From: Myxococcota bacterium
GTDB taxonomy: Bacteria; Myxococcota_A; Polyangia; Polyangiales; Polyangiaceae
Assembly (NCBI GenBank): GCA_963169165.1
Contig: CAUJFL010000260.1
Span: 1-37,544 of the forward strand
Length of the DNA: 37,544 bases
Direction of reading: 5' to 3'
Within the stretch, counting starts at the first letter, position 1. Every line of letters begins with the position of its first letter. The position numbers were made by a program, and so were the translations under genes. Positions 1-8,730 of the stretch are shown piece by piece. The notes beneath the pieces were generated by a model, which had not been told where the DNA came from, did not search any database, and was given only the letters and a program-made list of their open reading frames with translations.

Positions 1-894
1 ATCACCTTCATCCAGAACAAGCTGAACGCGTTCTCGTCGTCGGTGGTGGCGTCGGGTGTCGACATGCACGTGGTGATGGTGAGCGCGCTGAAGGGGTGCT
101 TGTTCGGCCCGCTGCAGGGGTGCAACCCGCTGTTCTTGACCGGGATCTGCCTGCCCCCGCCGCTCGGGAGCGGGGGCTGCCCCGCCGACGCCAACCCTCC
201 CGGCTACGTGCACCCCAACGCGTTCGTCAACAGCAACGACGGGCTCAACGTGATCATGAAATCGTGGCCTCAGTGGAAGAGCGCGCTGCGCATGGATGCC
301 AAGAAGACCATGGTGATCCTGACGGATGACAACATCACCGTCGCGCCCTACGACGCGGCGTCGTTTCCCGACGGCGAGGTCGGCGCGGCCGCCAAGTTCG
401 TCGCCGACTTCACCGCGCTCGATCCCGCGCTGCTGAAGGGCTGGAAGGCTGCGGGTATCTATCCCTTCACCAAATGCTCGACGGCCGCGGCCGAGGGGAA
501 GGTGTGGCGCGAGGTGGTGAACCAGACCGGCGGGCTCCACGGCGATCTGTGCAAGCAGGACCTGCAGCCCATCCTCGACGAGGTGCAGAAGGCCGTCGTC
601 GTCGGCACCCAGATCGCTTGCCAGTGGAAGATGCCCCCGCCCCCGCCGGGCCTCGCGCTCGATCCCACGCAGGTCAACGTGACCTACACCGATGGTGCCA
701 ACCAGGAGCACGAGGTGCTCTACGCGAAGGGCGCGGCGGCGTGCTCGGCGTCCCAGGGCGGGTGGTACTTCGACGACGAGGTGAACCCGACCACCGTGCT
801 CGCGTGCCCCGCCACCTGCGACACGATCCAGAAGGACGTGAAGTCGAGCGTCGCGGTCACCTTTGGCTGCGAACGCAAGGGTTTGAAGGGGTGA
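1..894 (+). CDS. VWA-like secreted/surface protein, 5'-truncated by window edge
   Basis: The reading frame is already open at base 1, so this is the 3' part of a longer gene; 297 codons are visible, ending in TGA. A hydrophobic strand (DMHVVMVS) and a second one followed by acidic residues (TMVILTDDN) look like the central beta strands of a von Willebrand A fold. Between them lies a Cys/Pro/Gly-rich loop with a PGYVHP segment. The C-terminal half has paired cysteines (a CKQDL helix, then IACQW) and a Cys-containing beta-rich tail (YFDDEV, LACPATC). This arrangement resembles VWA lipoproteins that are abundant in Myxococcota. A MIDAS DxSxS motif would lie upstream of the window, so the call is inferred from the downstream strands. 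A GNAT gene begins 20 bp downstream. Ligand and function are unknown. Confidence 0.6.
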   Translation: MTFIQNKLNAFSSSVVASGVDMHVVMVSALKGCLFGPLQGCNPLFLTGICLPPPLGSGGCPADANPPGYVHPNAFVNSNDGLNVIMKSWPQWKSALRMDAKKTMVILTDDNITVAPYDAASFPDGEVGAAAKFVADFTALDPALLKGWKAAGIYPFTKCSTAAAEGKVWREVVNQTGGLHGDLCKQDLQPILDEVQKAVVVGTQIACQWKMPPPPPGLALDPTQVNVTYTDGANQEHEVLYAKGAAACSASQGGWYFDDEVNPTTVLACPATCDTIQKDVKSSVAVTFGCERKGLKG

Positions 895-914
895 CCGCCG
901 GCCTCGGGGGTTAA

Positions 915-1532
915 GTGCGCTTCGGACCCGATTTCACCGAGGCCCACACGCTCGGAGACGGCACGCGCGTCACGCTTCGCTTCTTGCGACCCGACGACGC
1001 GGAGGAGCTGCGCCGGGGATACCGCGAGCTCTCGCCCGAGTCGCGGTATCGACGGTTCTTGACTGGCGAGGCCGAGCTCACCGACGAGCGGCTGCGCTAC
1101 CTGACCGAGACAGACGGCGTGCGCCACGTCGCCATCGTCGCCACGACCGAGTCGCTCGATCTCAAGTCGGAGCGAGGGCTCGGCGTCGCGAGGTTCGTCA
1201 GGTTGCCGACAGAGGCCGACGTCGCGGAGGCCGCGGTCACTGTCATCGACGGGATGCAACACAAGGGCGTCGGGCGCCTGCTGTTGGGGCTGCTCGCCAG
1301 GGTCGCGCGGGACCGCGGCGTGCGCGCGTTTCGCGCCGAGGTGCTCGCCTCCAACGCGCCGATGCGCGAGCTCCTGCACGCCGCGGGGGCCGTCGTGCGC
1401 GTCGACGAGGGCGCCACCTTGACGTTCGACGTTCCGCTGGGCGGACCCGCCGACGGCGCGCACCCGGAGGGGACCGCTCGACGGGTGCTCCGCGCCGTCG
1501 CCGCGTCGCTCTCCTCGCTGGCGGGTGGTTAG
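915..1532 (+). CDS. GNAT-family N-acetyltransferase
   Basis: A 205-residue protein from a GTG start preceded by a run of G (GGGGG) about 5 bp upstream. The N-terminus (RVTLRFLRPDDAEEL) is the typical first strand and helix of GNAT enzymes. The acetyl-CoA pyrophosphate-binding loop is seen as QHKGVGRLLL at about residues 115-124, and ASNAPMRELLHAAGA (145-159) matches the family's C-terminal helix. It would move an acetyl group from acetyl-CoA to an amine; the substrate cannot be read from sequence. The SPESRYRRF segment near residue 40 is common in GNAT domains related to those of protein acetyltransferase Pat, but no cNMP or ACS-like domain is present. It ends in TAG, showing that UAG serves as a normal stop in this genome. 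Confidence 0.85.
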   Translation: MRFGPDFTEAHTLGDGTRVTLRFLRPDDAEELRRGYRELSPESRYRRFLTGEAELTDERLRYLTETDGVRHVAIVATTESLDLKSERGLGVARFVRLPTEADVAEAAVTVIDGMQHKGVGRLLLGLLARVARDRGVRAFRAEVLASNAPMRELLHAAGAVVRVDEGATLTFDVPLGGPADGAHPEGTARRVLRAVAASLSSLAGG

Positions 1533-1574
1533 TCGCCATTTGCAGCCGTCATCGAGGTCGCGTAGCGGAGCCAG

Positions 1575-2318
1575 GTGCGGGTCGATCGGGAGAAGCTCGA
1601 GGCCGCCGCCAGGGTGCTCGGTCAGGCCGCGGCCACGATCGCGCTGCGCGTGCTCGCGTGGGGCGCGACGGGCGCGGGCGTCGGGCTGTTCGCGGCCGTC
1701 GTGCTGCTCGCGTCGACCGCGCTCGACGCGCCGCCCGAGTGGTGGAGGCTCGCGCGTTACCTGTCGCTGCTCGTGCTCCCGGCGGGCGGCGCGCTGATCT
1801 TCGGGCAGCTCGGCGTCGCGCGGGGCATCGGGCGCGTCGTGCTGCGCCACGCGGTCGACAGCGGGCTCGTGCTCGAGGTGCTCGACCGCCTGCTCGAGCT
1901 CGCGGCGGGCGCGCTCGCGCGTCAGCCTCGCCTCGCCGCCCTCGCCGAGCGCGCGGATCTCTTCGCCGCCGAGCTGCCGCTCCGCGACGTCGAGCTCGCG
2001 CTGAAGCGCGCCGGTGACGACTTCGTGCTCGGCGCGGATCTCGAGGAGGGCGGCGGCGGCGCGCGTCGCTGGGCGCTGCGCAAGATCAAGCGCGCGCTCG
2101 TCGACAAGATCGAGGCCTACACGCTGGTCCTCGTGCGCGCGGAGCAGGGCGGCGTGTCGCTCGACCGCGTCCGACGGCTCGCGCTCGACCGCGCCGAGGA
2201 GGGCGTGCGAGAGCTGGTGCTCGGCGCGATGAAGAAGCAGCTCCTGCTCGCGGCGGGGCTCCTGCTGTCGCTTGTCGCCGTCGGCCCCGCCGTCGCGGCG
2301 GCCCTGCGCGCGGCGTGA
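1575..2318 (+). CDS. Membrane protein of unknown function
   Basis: A 247-residue protein. The GTG start is favoured because GGAG lies at 1567-1570, just upstream. There are probable membrane segments at about residues 18-46, 53-75 and 222-246. The roughly 145 residues between the second and third segments are charged and helical, rich in Leu, Ala, Glu and Arg (e.g. LDRLLELAAGALARQ, RVRRLALDRAEEGVREL), and could form a coiled coil. I recognise no family. It sits 42 bp after the GNAT gene and 40 bp before the cytochrome-type lipoprotein, so it may be co-transcribed with both, but nothing links their jobs. Confidence 0.65.
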   Translation: MRVDREKLEAAARVLGQAAATIALRVLAWGATGAGVGLFAAVVLLASTALDAPPEWWRLARYLSLLVLPAGGALIFGQLGVARGIGRVVLRHAVDSGLVLEVLDRLLELAAGALARQPRLAALAERADLFAAELPLRDVELALKRAGDDFVLGADLEEGGGGARRWALRKIKRALVDKIEAYTLVLVRAEQGGVSLDRVRRLALDRAEEGVRELVLGAMKKQLLLAAGLLLSLVAVGPAVAAALRAA

Positions 2319-2358
2319 GCGCGTCGCCCTCGGCCTCAGGCTCTGATACACCGGGAGC

Positions 2359-3717
2359 ATGATCGTTCGCGCGCGCGCTTGGTTCCTCGGGGGTCTCCTC
2401 GTCTCGGCGGCGGCCTGTGGCGGCGGCGAGGACGAGGGCGTCACCCCGCCCGCTCAAACCGGCGGAAGATCCGGCTCGAACGGCGTCGCGGGGACGGCTG
2501 GAGCCGGGGGCACGGGCGCAGCCGGCTCGCCCAGCGCGGCGGGGACGGCTGGCGCCGCGGGGACGGCTGGCTCGACCGCCGGGGCCGCGGGGCTCGCGGG
2601 CATCGGTGGGCTCGCGGGGGCCGCGGGCCTCGCGGGGATGGCCGGCGCGGGGGGCGCGGGGGCCGCGGGCACGGGTGGCGCGTCCGCGGGAGCGGCGGGC
2701 GCGGGCTGCGTCGATCCCCTGGCGCTCGCGCCGACCGACACCCCGGCCGCGAAGCTCTCCGAGACGGGGCTGTACGCTGACATCGCCAAGCGAGAGATCC
2801 ACGCGCGCGCGCGCTACTTTCAACCCAGGTATCCGCTCTGGTCCGACGGCGTCGAGAAGCAGCGGTGGATCTACTACTCCGCGTGCTCCAAGATCGACAC
2901 CCAGGATCAGGACCACTGGTCGTTCCCTGTTGGCACCAGGCTCTGGAAGGAATTCAAGAAGGGGGGCAAGCTCCTCGAGACCCGCCTGATCCACCGCTAC
3001 GGCGCGGGCCCCGACGACTTCACGTTCGTGAGCTATCAGTGGCGGGCCGACCAGTCCGACGCCGATCTCGCCGAGCACTCGGGCGTCCAGAACGTGCTCG
3101 GAACCGATCATGACATCCCTGGCGGCGCCCAGTGCCAGAACTGCCACAGCAAGCTGCCCGAGCACGTGCTGGGCTTCGGGGCGATCCAGCTGAGCCATCA
3201 GCTGGCGGGCGAGACGATGAAGTCGCTGAGCGAGGCGGGGAGGCTGACCGTCCCGTCGCCGGGCGGGTTCTCCATCCCGGGCGGGGCCCTCGCCTCGGCC
3301 GCCGTCGGCTATTTGCACTCGAACTGCGGCAACTGTCACAACGACACTGGCATCGGCGTGGCGATGCGGCTGCGCGCGCTGACGACCGACAAGCAGCCGA
3401 GCGAGGTCGGCGCGATCGCGACGACGGTCGGCGTCCCCGCGGAGATGTTCTCGGCGCCGGGGATCACCGCGCTCGTCCAGCCGGGGGTCCCCGACGCGAG
3501 CGCCGTGTGGTTCCGCATGTCTCACCGCAACGACGCGACGCTCCAGTCGGTCCAGATGCCGCCGATCGGCACCGAGATCGTCGATCCGCAGGGCGTCGCG
3601 CTCGTGCGTGACTGGATCCTCTCGATGGGTGGCGCCGCGGGGGGCGGAGGCGCGGCTGGCGCCGGGGGCACGAGCGGCGCCGGTGGCGTCGGCGGCAGCG
3701 CGGGCAAGGGTGGCTGA
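2359..3717 (+). CDS. Diheme cytochrome c-like lipoprotein with Gly/Ala-rich linker
   Basis: A 452-residue protein from ATG with GGGAG upstream. A lipoprotein signal ends at a lipobox with Cys20. Residues 35-116 are almost pure Gly/Ala/Thr/Ser, and a second Gly-rich tail covers 424-452. The folded part holds two heme c attachment motifs, CQNCH (259-263) and CGNCH (323-327), plus QMPPIG with Met400, a plausible distal heme ligand. The segment before the first heme (YPLWSDGVEKQRWIYY at 158-173, then FPVGTRLWKEF) resembles a family of secreted myxobacterial and planctomycete-type proteins with a beta domain plus cytochrome c. Expected location is the outer membrane or periplasm, with an electron-transfer role. 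Partner and substrate are unknown. The dinB reading frame starts inside its last codons (8-bp overlap). Confidence 0.8.
   Translation: MIVRARAWFLGGLLVSAAACGGGEDEGVTPPAQTGGRSGSNGVAGTAGAGGTGAAGSPSAAGTAGAAGTAGSTAGAAGLAGIGGLAGAAGLAGMAGAGGAGAAGTGGASAGAAGAGCVDPLALAPTDTPAAKLSETGLYADIAKREIHARARYFQPRYPLWSDGVEKQRWIYYSACSKIDTQDQDHWSFPVGTRLWKEFKKGGKLLETRLIHRYGAGPDDFTFVSYQWRADQSDADLAEHSGVQNVLGTDHDIPGGAQCQNCHSKLPEHVLGFGAIQLSHQLAGETMKSLSEAGRLTVPSPGGFSIPGGALASAAVGYLHSNCGNCHNDTGIGVAMRLRALTTDKQPSEVGAIATTVGVPAEMFSAPGITALVQPGVPDASAVWFRMSHRNDATLQSVQMPPIGTEIVDPQGVALVRDWILSMGGAAGGGGAAGAGGTSGAGGVGGSAGKGG
2455..2710 (+). repeat. Low-complexity Gly/Ala coding tract with repeated 14-mer
   Basis: This is the linker region of the cytochrome-type lipoprotein. 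At DNA level the 14-mer GCGGGGACGGCTGG occurs three times, at 2488-2501, 2539-2552 and 2557-2570, with many shorter relatives. The tract is in frame and carries no stop. It probably evolved by slippage and acts as a flexible spacer between the lipid anchor and the heme domain. Confidence 0.75.
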
Positions 3718-4888
3718 CAGCCCGCGCGCGATCCTCCACGTCGACATGGACGCGTTCTACGCGTCGGTCTAGATCGAGGACGATCCCTCGCTGCGCGACG
3801 CTCCCGTGATCGTCGGCGGCGCCTCCCGCCGCGGCGTCGTGCTGGCGGCGTCGTACGCGGTGCGACGGTTCGGCGTGCGGTCGGCGATGAGCATGGTCGA
3901 GGCGCTGTCACGGTGCCCTCGCGCGGTCGTCGTGCCGCCGCGCCACGCTCGCTACGCGGAGGTCAGCCGCGCGGTCTTCGAGGTGTTTCATCGGTTCACG
4001 CCGCTGGTCGAGGGGCTGTCGCTCGACGAGGCCTTCCTCGACGTCGGCGCGAGCCGCGCGCTCTTCGGAGACGGCGCCGAGATCGCGCGGCGGATCAAGC
4101 GGGCGATCGCCGAATCGACCGGGCTGACCGCCTCCGCGGGGGTCGCGCGCTCGAAGTTCGTCGCCAAGATCGCGAGCGACATGAACAAACCTGACGGGTT
4201 GACAGTGGTGCCCGAGGACGTCGCCGCGTTCCTCGCGCCGCTGCCGATCGAGCGGATGTGGGGGGTGGGCCCCAAGACCGCCCCCAAGCTGCACGCGCTC
4301 GGGGTGCGCACGTTCGGGGACGTGCAGCGCGCGTCGCCCGAGCTGCTCGCGCGACGCCTCGGCGCCTGGGGAGGCGAGATCGCGCGGCTCGCGAGGGGGC
4401 TCGACGAGAGGCCGGTCGTGCCCGATCGCGAGGCGAAGAGCGTGGGCTCCGAGGAGACGTTCGAGCTCGATCTCTCGGGGCGCGACGAGCTGCTCGAGGC
4501 GCTGATCCCGCACGCCGAGCGCGTCGCGGCGCGGCTCGTGCGCGCGGGGCTCGCTGGGCGCTGCGTGGCGATCAAGCTGAAGCACCACGATCACCGCGTC
4601 GTGTCTCGACAGACGACCCTCGACGAGCACGCGGACGACGCGGCGACGCTCGTCGAGGCCGTCCGCGCGCTGCTCGCGCGGCTGGAGGTCGGGGCCGCGC
4701 GGTTCCGCCTGGTCGGGCTGTCGGTCTCCGACCTCGCGACAGAGGGCGCGCACCCGTCACTGTTCCCTGACGCCCACCGCGCGAGGCGCTCGGAGATGGA
4801 GCGCGCGCTCTCGGCGATCAACGATCGCTTCGGTGAGGGCTCGGTGCGGCGCGCGGGTGGGCGGGCCCCTCGTCCGCGCGGGAGCTGA
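3710..4888 (+). pseudogene. dinB: DNA polymerase IV (Y-family), interrupted by in-frame TAG at 3770-3772
   Basis: Read from GTG at 3710, the frame gives the Pol IV N-terminus: AILHVDMDAFYASV, then TAG (codon 21), then IEDDPSLRDAPVIVGG and an uninterrupted frame to TGA at 4888. Family members have Glu at the TAG position (typically SVE), so a single G-to-T change of GAG explains it. The first metal-binding Asp (D12) and the steric-gate aromatic (Y17) lie before the stop. The remaining catalytic pair (SLDEAFLD; D106, E107 counting through the stop) and the thumb and little-finger domains lie after it. An internal restart at GTG 3806 would lose D12 and so be inactive. Pol IV does error-prone lesion bypass. 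The rest of the frame is undecayed, so this is a very recent mutation, a sequencing error, or suppressed readthrough. The start overlaps the upstream lipoprotein gene by 8 bp. Confidence 0.85.
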
Positions 4889-4892
4889 GCGT

Positions 4893-5573
4893 TCAGCGCT
4901 TGGCGATCGGCCGCGCCCCCGCCGCGCGCGCCACCAGGGCGACGCCCTCGGCGAGCCAGGCCGCGAGCGCCTCGGGATCGAGGGCGCGAAGCGTGTAGAT
5001 GGTCGCCTTCACCTCGTGGCGAGGTCCGCGCGCCACGACGCGCAGCCGCCCCTCGTCGTCTCGCACCACGTCGACGCTGACCAGCTCCTCGGCGCGGAGG
5101 CTGCTCGACGGGCGCTCTCGACCGAGCAACCGCGTCGCGCACACGACGCGGCCGTCGACCGCGCGCACGACGAACGACGAGAGCGCGTTGAGCAAGAACC
5201 GCGACGCGAGCAGGCCCGCCACGAGGTAGCCGAGCGCCGCGAGCACGATCGCCACGAGCACGAGGCTCGGCGCGCGCATCGCCGACGGGCGCCGCAGGGT
5301 GAGCTCCGTCAAGAGCAGGCCGAGCCCGAGGGTCGAGCCCGTGCCCACCGCGGCGAAGACGTCTGGCTCGCGCCGGAACGCGAACCCCCATGGCTCGACG
5401 GGCTCGACGGCCCCGGAGGGCGCCGCCGCGCCGTGCGCCCGGAGCGGGGCGGTCAGCGCCGCGGCGTCTCGCTCGATCTCGACTGGGAAGCGCCGCTCGA
5501 GTTGCAGGCGGCGGTCGCTACCACGCCGCGTGGGCCGCGTCAGCGCGCGGGCCGCGTGGGATCCTCGGGCCAC
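4893..5573 (-). CDS. Membrane protein of unknown function (PH-like C-terminal part)
   Basis: A 226-residue protein, last gene of the minus-strand operon. Two hydrophobic stretches (about residues 70-92 and 99-130, the latter SLVLVAIVLAALGYLVAGLL) form a membrane hairpin. The following approximately 95 residues alternate strands (FVVRAVDGRVVCATRLL, ELVSVDVVRDDEGRLRVVARG) and end in a helix (DPEALAAWLAEGVALV), a layout like small bacterial PH-type membrane proteins; this is an inference from pattern only. The annotated ATG overlaps the end of hrpB by 34 bp. A later start is possible because the first 25 residues are Arg-rich and look non-conserved. It ends 4 bp from the end of dinB, which faces it. 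Confidence 0.6.
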   Translation of the reverse strand: MARGSHAARALTRPTRRGSDRRLQLERRFPVEIERDAAALTAPLRAHGAAAPSGAVEPVEPWGFAFRREPDVFAAVGTGSTLGLGLLLTELTLRRPSAMRAPSLVLVAIVLAALGYLVAGLLASRFLLNALSSFVVRAVDGRVVCATRLLGRERPSSSLRAEELVSVDVVRDDEGRLRVVARGPRHEVKATIYTLRALDPEALAAWLAEGVALVARAAGARPIAKR

Positions 5574-8053
5574 TGATGCCTTGGGTACTTGCGGCAGAGC
5601 TCCTTGCGGATCGCGGGCCAGTGTCGCGCCCAGAACCCCGCGAGATCACGCGTGACCTGGACTGGCCGCTGGTTGGGCGCGAGCAGGTGGACGACGAGCG
5701 TCACCCGTCCGCCGGCGATCGTCGGCGCGTCGTGCATGCCAAAGAAGTCCTGCATGCGGCTCGCGACGAACGGCGGCTGCCCGGGCGCGTACGTGATCTT
5801 CGCGTGGCGACCGCTCGGCAAGGCCAGGCGCTCGGGCGCCCACGCGCGGAGGCGCTCGCGCTGTCGAGGGTCGAGCTGCCGCTCGAGCTCGGCCGTGAGG
5901 TCCGCGTCGCGCAGCTCTTCGAAGCTCGAGCGCCCGACCGCGAGCTTGGCCAGCAGCGCCGAGGTGCCCGCGTCGTCCACCGCGGGGAACGACGGATCGT
6001 GCTCGCGGACGAGCGCGAGGCGCGCGAGCAGCGTGACCCATGTGTCCTGGTCCTCGACGAACGCAGAGAGACCGCGCTTCTCGGCCATCGACGCGAGCAG
6101 CGCGCCCACGGCGACGGGCTCACCCCCGCGCCGTCGGGTCTCGTCCAGCGCGACGCCGTCGTACATCAGCCGCTCGACCGTCTCGACCCGCTCGCGCTCG
6201 GCGTCCCACACGAGGCGCGTCTCGTCGCGCAGCCGTTCGCCGAACAGCTCGAGCAGCCACTCTGGCTCTATCCGGGACACGAGGCGCGCGAGGGGGCGGC
6301 TCGGGTCCCCGTCGGCGGACGCGACGACGACGAGCGGCGCGTCGAGCACCACGCTGTCGTCCGCCTGGGTGAGCGCGCCGCCCGAGGACATCACGAGCGC
6401 CTTGCCGCCCGGCGCCTTGCGGGCCGCGACACGATCGGGAAACCCCGCCAGCAGGGCGACGCCGAGGGCGTCTTCCTCATCGAGCCGCGGGGTCTCGCCG
6501 ATGTCGCGGGGCGCGGCGCGCGCGAGCCTCTCGCAGGCGCGCGCGGCCTCGAGCGTCGCGCCGACGTCGCCGCCGAGCGCCTTGATCTGCGCGGCCGACA
6601 GGCGCTCGCGCGCGGCGCGGAGCACGAGCTCGACGCGCGGCGTGACGTCCGAGTCGCCGCGCGCGCGGTGTGCCCTCGGCGCGTCGCCGAACCTCGCGCG
6701 CCCGTCGCCGAGCACGTCGCGCCCCGCGAGCGCCGCGGCCGCGGCGGCGCCTTCGGTCGAGTATCCTCGACGCGCGGCCTCGAGCGCGACGCGCGCGAGC
6801 CGTGGGTGTACGGGCAACCGGAGCATCTGCCGCCCGAGCGCGGTGAGGCCCCCGCCGTCGAGCGCGCCCAGGCGGCCGAGGAGCTCTCGCGCCGCGCTCA
6901 CCGCGGGCTCGGGTGGCGCGTCGAGCCACGCGAGCTCGGCGGTCGTGAGGCCGAGCTGCGCGAGCTCGAGCACCAGCTCGCAGAGATCGGCGCGGGCGAT
7001 CTCGGGGGCGTCGTGGTCGGGGCGTCGCTCGAGGTCGCCCTTCGTGTAGAGCCGGACGCACGTGCCGGGGCGCGTCCGCCCCGCGCGGCCTGCGCGCTGC
7101 GTCGCGGACGCGCGGCTGATCTTCTCGAGCGACAGCGTCGAGAGCCCCGTCCACGGCGACGACGACGCGAGCCGCGCGAGCCCCGAGTCGATCACCGCCG
7201 CGACGCCGTCGATGGTCACGCTCGACTCGGCGACGTTCGTCGAGAGGATGAGCTTGGGCGAGGAGGAGGGCGCGAGCGCGCGGTCCTGCTCCTCGGGCGA
7301 CAGATCTCCGTGCAGCGCGAGCACGCGCGCGCCCACGTCGCGCGCCACGCCCTCGCAGGCCGCCATCGCCGCGCGGATCTCGCGCGCGCCGGGCAAGAAG
7401 ACGAGCGCGTGGCCGTCGAGCCCGCCGCGGTACAGCTCGCGCGCCGCGACGGCGACCTCGGTCGCGAGCGGCCGCGTGAGCGGAGCGGCCGCGTGGCGCA
7501 CCTCGACCTCGAACGAGCGCCCCTCGGCGCGGACGACGGGCGCGGAGATGAACTCGGCGATCCGCGCGGCGTCGAGCGTCGCGCTCATCGCGCCGAGCAG
7601 CAGCGCGGGCCGGCGCGCCTCGGACAGCCTCCGCAAGAGCGCGAGCGCGACGTCGGTCTGCAGGTGCCGCTCGTGCACCTCGTCGATCAGCACGGCGGCG
7701 ACCGACGGGAGCGAGGGCTCGCGGGTAAGCCAGCGAGTCAGCACGCCCTCTGTCACGAACCTCACACGCGTCTCGCGGCTCGTGCGATCGTCGTGGCGCA
7801 CGGTGTAGCCGACCCTGCGCCCGAGCTCCTCGCCCAGCTCGGCGGCGACCCGCCGCGCGGCCATCCGCGCCGCGAGCCTGCGCGGCTCGAGCACGACGAT
7901 CTCGCCCGCGTCGCCGAGCCCGGCGTCGAGCATCGCGCGCGGCACCCGCGTCGTCTTGCCCGCCCCCGGCGGCGCCTCGAGCACGAGCCGCCCCGCGTCA
8001 CGCAGCGTGGCGACTATCTCGGGGAGCCTCGCGTCGATCGGCAGCGGGATCAT
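5540..8053 (-). CDS. hrpB: ATP-dependent RNA helicase HrpB (DEAH/RHA family)
   Basis: An 837-residue protein; E. coli HrpB is about 800-820. The ATG at 8053 is chosen because MIPLPIDARLPEIVATL is the usual HrpB N-terminus and forms an ATGA overlap with the truC stop. Motifs in order: Walker A APPGAGKTT (27-35), Walker B DEVHER (124-129), motif III SATL (157-160), motif V-type STNVAESSVTID (271-282), motif VI QRAGRAGR (319-326). Helicase-associated and HrpB-specific C-terminal domains follow, ending in a conserved-looking region (KYPRHQWPEDP). It is predicted to unwind RNA using ATP. The precise substrate of HrpB is not well established in most bacteria; in some it affects mRNA processing. Coupling to a tRNA pseudouridine synthase suggests an RNA role here too. 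Confidence 0.95.
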   Translation of the reverse strand: MIPLPIDARLPEIVATLRDAGRLVLEAPPGAGKTTRVPRAMLDAGLGDAGEIVVLEPRRLAARMAARRVAAELGEELGRRVGYTVRHDDRTSRETRVRFVTEGVLTRWLTREPSLPSVAAVLIDEVHERHLQTDVALALLRRLSEARRPALLLGAMSATLDAARIAEFISAPVVRAEGRSFEVEVRHAAAPLTRPLATEVAVAARELYRGGLDGHALVFLPGAREIRAAMAACEGVARDVGARVLALHGDLSPEEQDRALAPSSSPKLILSTNVAESSVTIDGVAAVIDSGLARLASSSPWTGLSTLSLEKISRASATQRAGRAGRTRPGTCVRLYTKGDLERRPDHDAPEIARADLCELVLELAQLGLTTAELAWLDAPPEPAVSAARELLGRLGALDGGGLTALGRQMLRLPVHPRLARVALEAARRGYSTEGAAAAAALAGRDVLGDGRARFGDAPRAHRARGDSDVTPRVELVLRAARERLSAAQIKALGGDVGATLEAARACERLARAAPRDIGETPRLDEEDALGVALLAGFPDRVAARKAPGGKALVMSSGGALTQADDSVVLDAPLVVVASADGDPSRPLARLVSRIEPEWLLELFGERLRDETRLVWDAERERVETVERLMYDGVALDETRRRGGEPVAVGALLASMAEKRGLSAFVEDQDTWVTLLARLALVREHDPSFPAVDDAGTSALLAKLAVGRSSFEELRDADLTAELERQLDPRQRERLRAWAPERLALPSGRHAKITYAPGQPPFVASRMQDFFGMHDAPTIAGGRVTLVVHLLAPNQRPVQVTRDLAGFWARHWPAIRKELCRKYPRHQWPEDPTRPAR

Positions 8054-8730
8054 GGGTCGAGCAGGCCCATCGCGCGCATCGGGGCCGCGAGATCGTCGGG
8101 CGTGGGCGAGGTGATCACGAGGCGCGCGCAGGTCACGGGGTGGACGAGGGAGATGGTCCGGGCGTGCAGCGCCAGGCGGTCCAGCCCGTATCGCGCGGCG
8201 AACGCGCGGTTCAGCTCGCCCTTGCCGTAGTTGGCGTCGCCGAGCAGCGGGTGTCCGAGGTGCTTCAGGTGCCTGCGGATCTGGTGGAGCCGACCCGTGC
8301 GTGGCGTCGCCTCGACCAGCGACACCGCGCGCGGCTCGCACGAGGCGGTGGCGACGCGACGGACCTCGGTGACCGCGTCGACGCGTGGTCCACCCGGCCT
8401 GCGCGGGATCGCGTGGTCGATGAGCGCCGCGTCGGGGGCCTCGCCGCGCACGAGGGCGATGTAATGTTTGATGATCTCGCCCCGAGCCTGTGCCTTGGCG
8501 AGCGATCGCGCGAGCGACGCGTCTCGCGCGAACAGCACGGCGCCGCTCGCGCCGCGATCGAGCCGCTGGATCGGGTACGCGACGGGGGCACGGGTCACCG
8601 CGCGCACGAGGTCGACGAGCGTGAGCTCATCGTCGCCCCAGCCCCGGTGCACGAGCGTGCCCGACGGCTTGTCGACGACGAGCAGGTGGGCGTCCTCGTG
8701 AAGGATCGTGGGCGGGGGGAGCGAGGTCAT
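8050..8730 (-). CDS. truC: tRNA pseudouridine synthase, TruC-like (RluA family)
   Basis: A 226-residue protein with the RluA-family catalytic motif QRLDRGASGAVLFARD; the catalytic Asp is D58. The N-terminus (ILHEDAHLLVVDKPSGTLVH) is the standard start of this family. The region GRLHQIRRHLKHLGHPLLGD and the later LALHAR and HPVT segments match TruC more closely than RluC or RluD, and there is no N-terminal S4 domain. In E. coli TruC makes pseudouridine 65 in tRNA-Ile and tRNA-Asp; that specificity is inferred here. It is slightly shorter than E. coli TruC (about 260). The start codon overlaps the stop of the upstream secreted protein (ATGA at 8730-8727) and its own stop overlaps the hrpB start in the same way, so translation is probably coupled. 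Confidence 0.88.
   Translation of the reverse strand: MTSLPPPTILHEDAHLLVVDKPSGTLVHRGWGDDELTLVDLVRAVTRAPVAYPIQRLDRGASGAVLFARDASLARSLAKAQARGEIIKHYIALVRGEAPDAALIDHAIPRRPGGPRVDAVTEVRRVATASCEPRAVSLVEATPRTGRLHQIRRHLKHLGHPLLGDANYGKGELNRAFAARYGLDRLALHARTISLVHPVTCARLVITSPTPDDLAAPMRAMGLLDP

Noticed and set aside
720-2444. Minus-strand open frame of 574 codons across the first three genes
   Set aside because: Arg/Glu-repetitive shadow; the plus strand carries coherent GNAT and membrane-protein sequences with good starts.
2455-2710. CRISPR or non-coding tandem array
   Set aside because: The repeats are in frame, irregularly spaced and encode a Gly/Ala linker between a lipobox and a heme domain.
3806-4888. 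Functional short DinB restarting at the GTG at 3806
   Set aside because: That GTG is the conserved internal Val of PVIVGG; a product starting there would lack the first catalytic Asp and the steric-gate residue.
5390-8230. Long plus-strand open frame opposite hrpB
   Set aside because: Its product is Arg/Ala/Glu/Gly-rich shadow sequence with no domain, while the minus strand encodes complete helicase motifs. High GC keeps antisense frames open.
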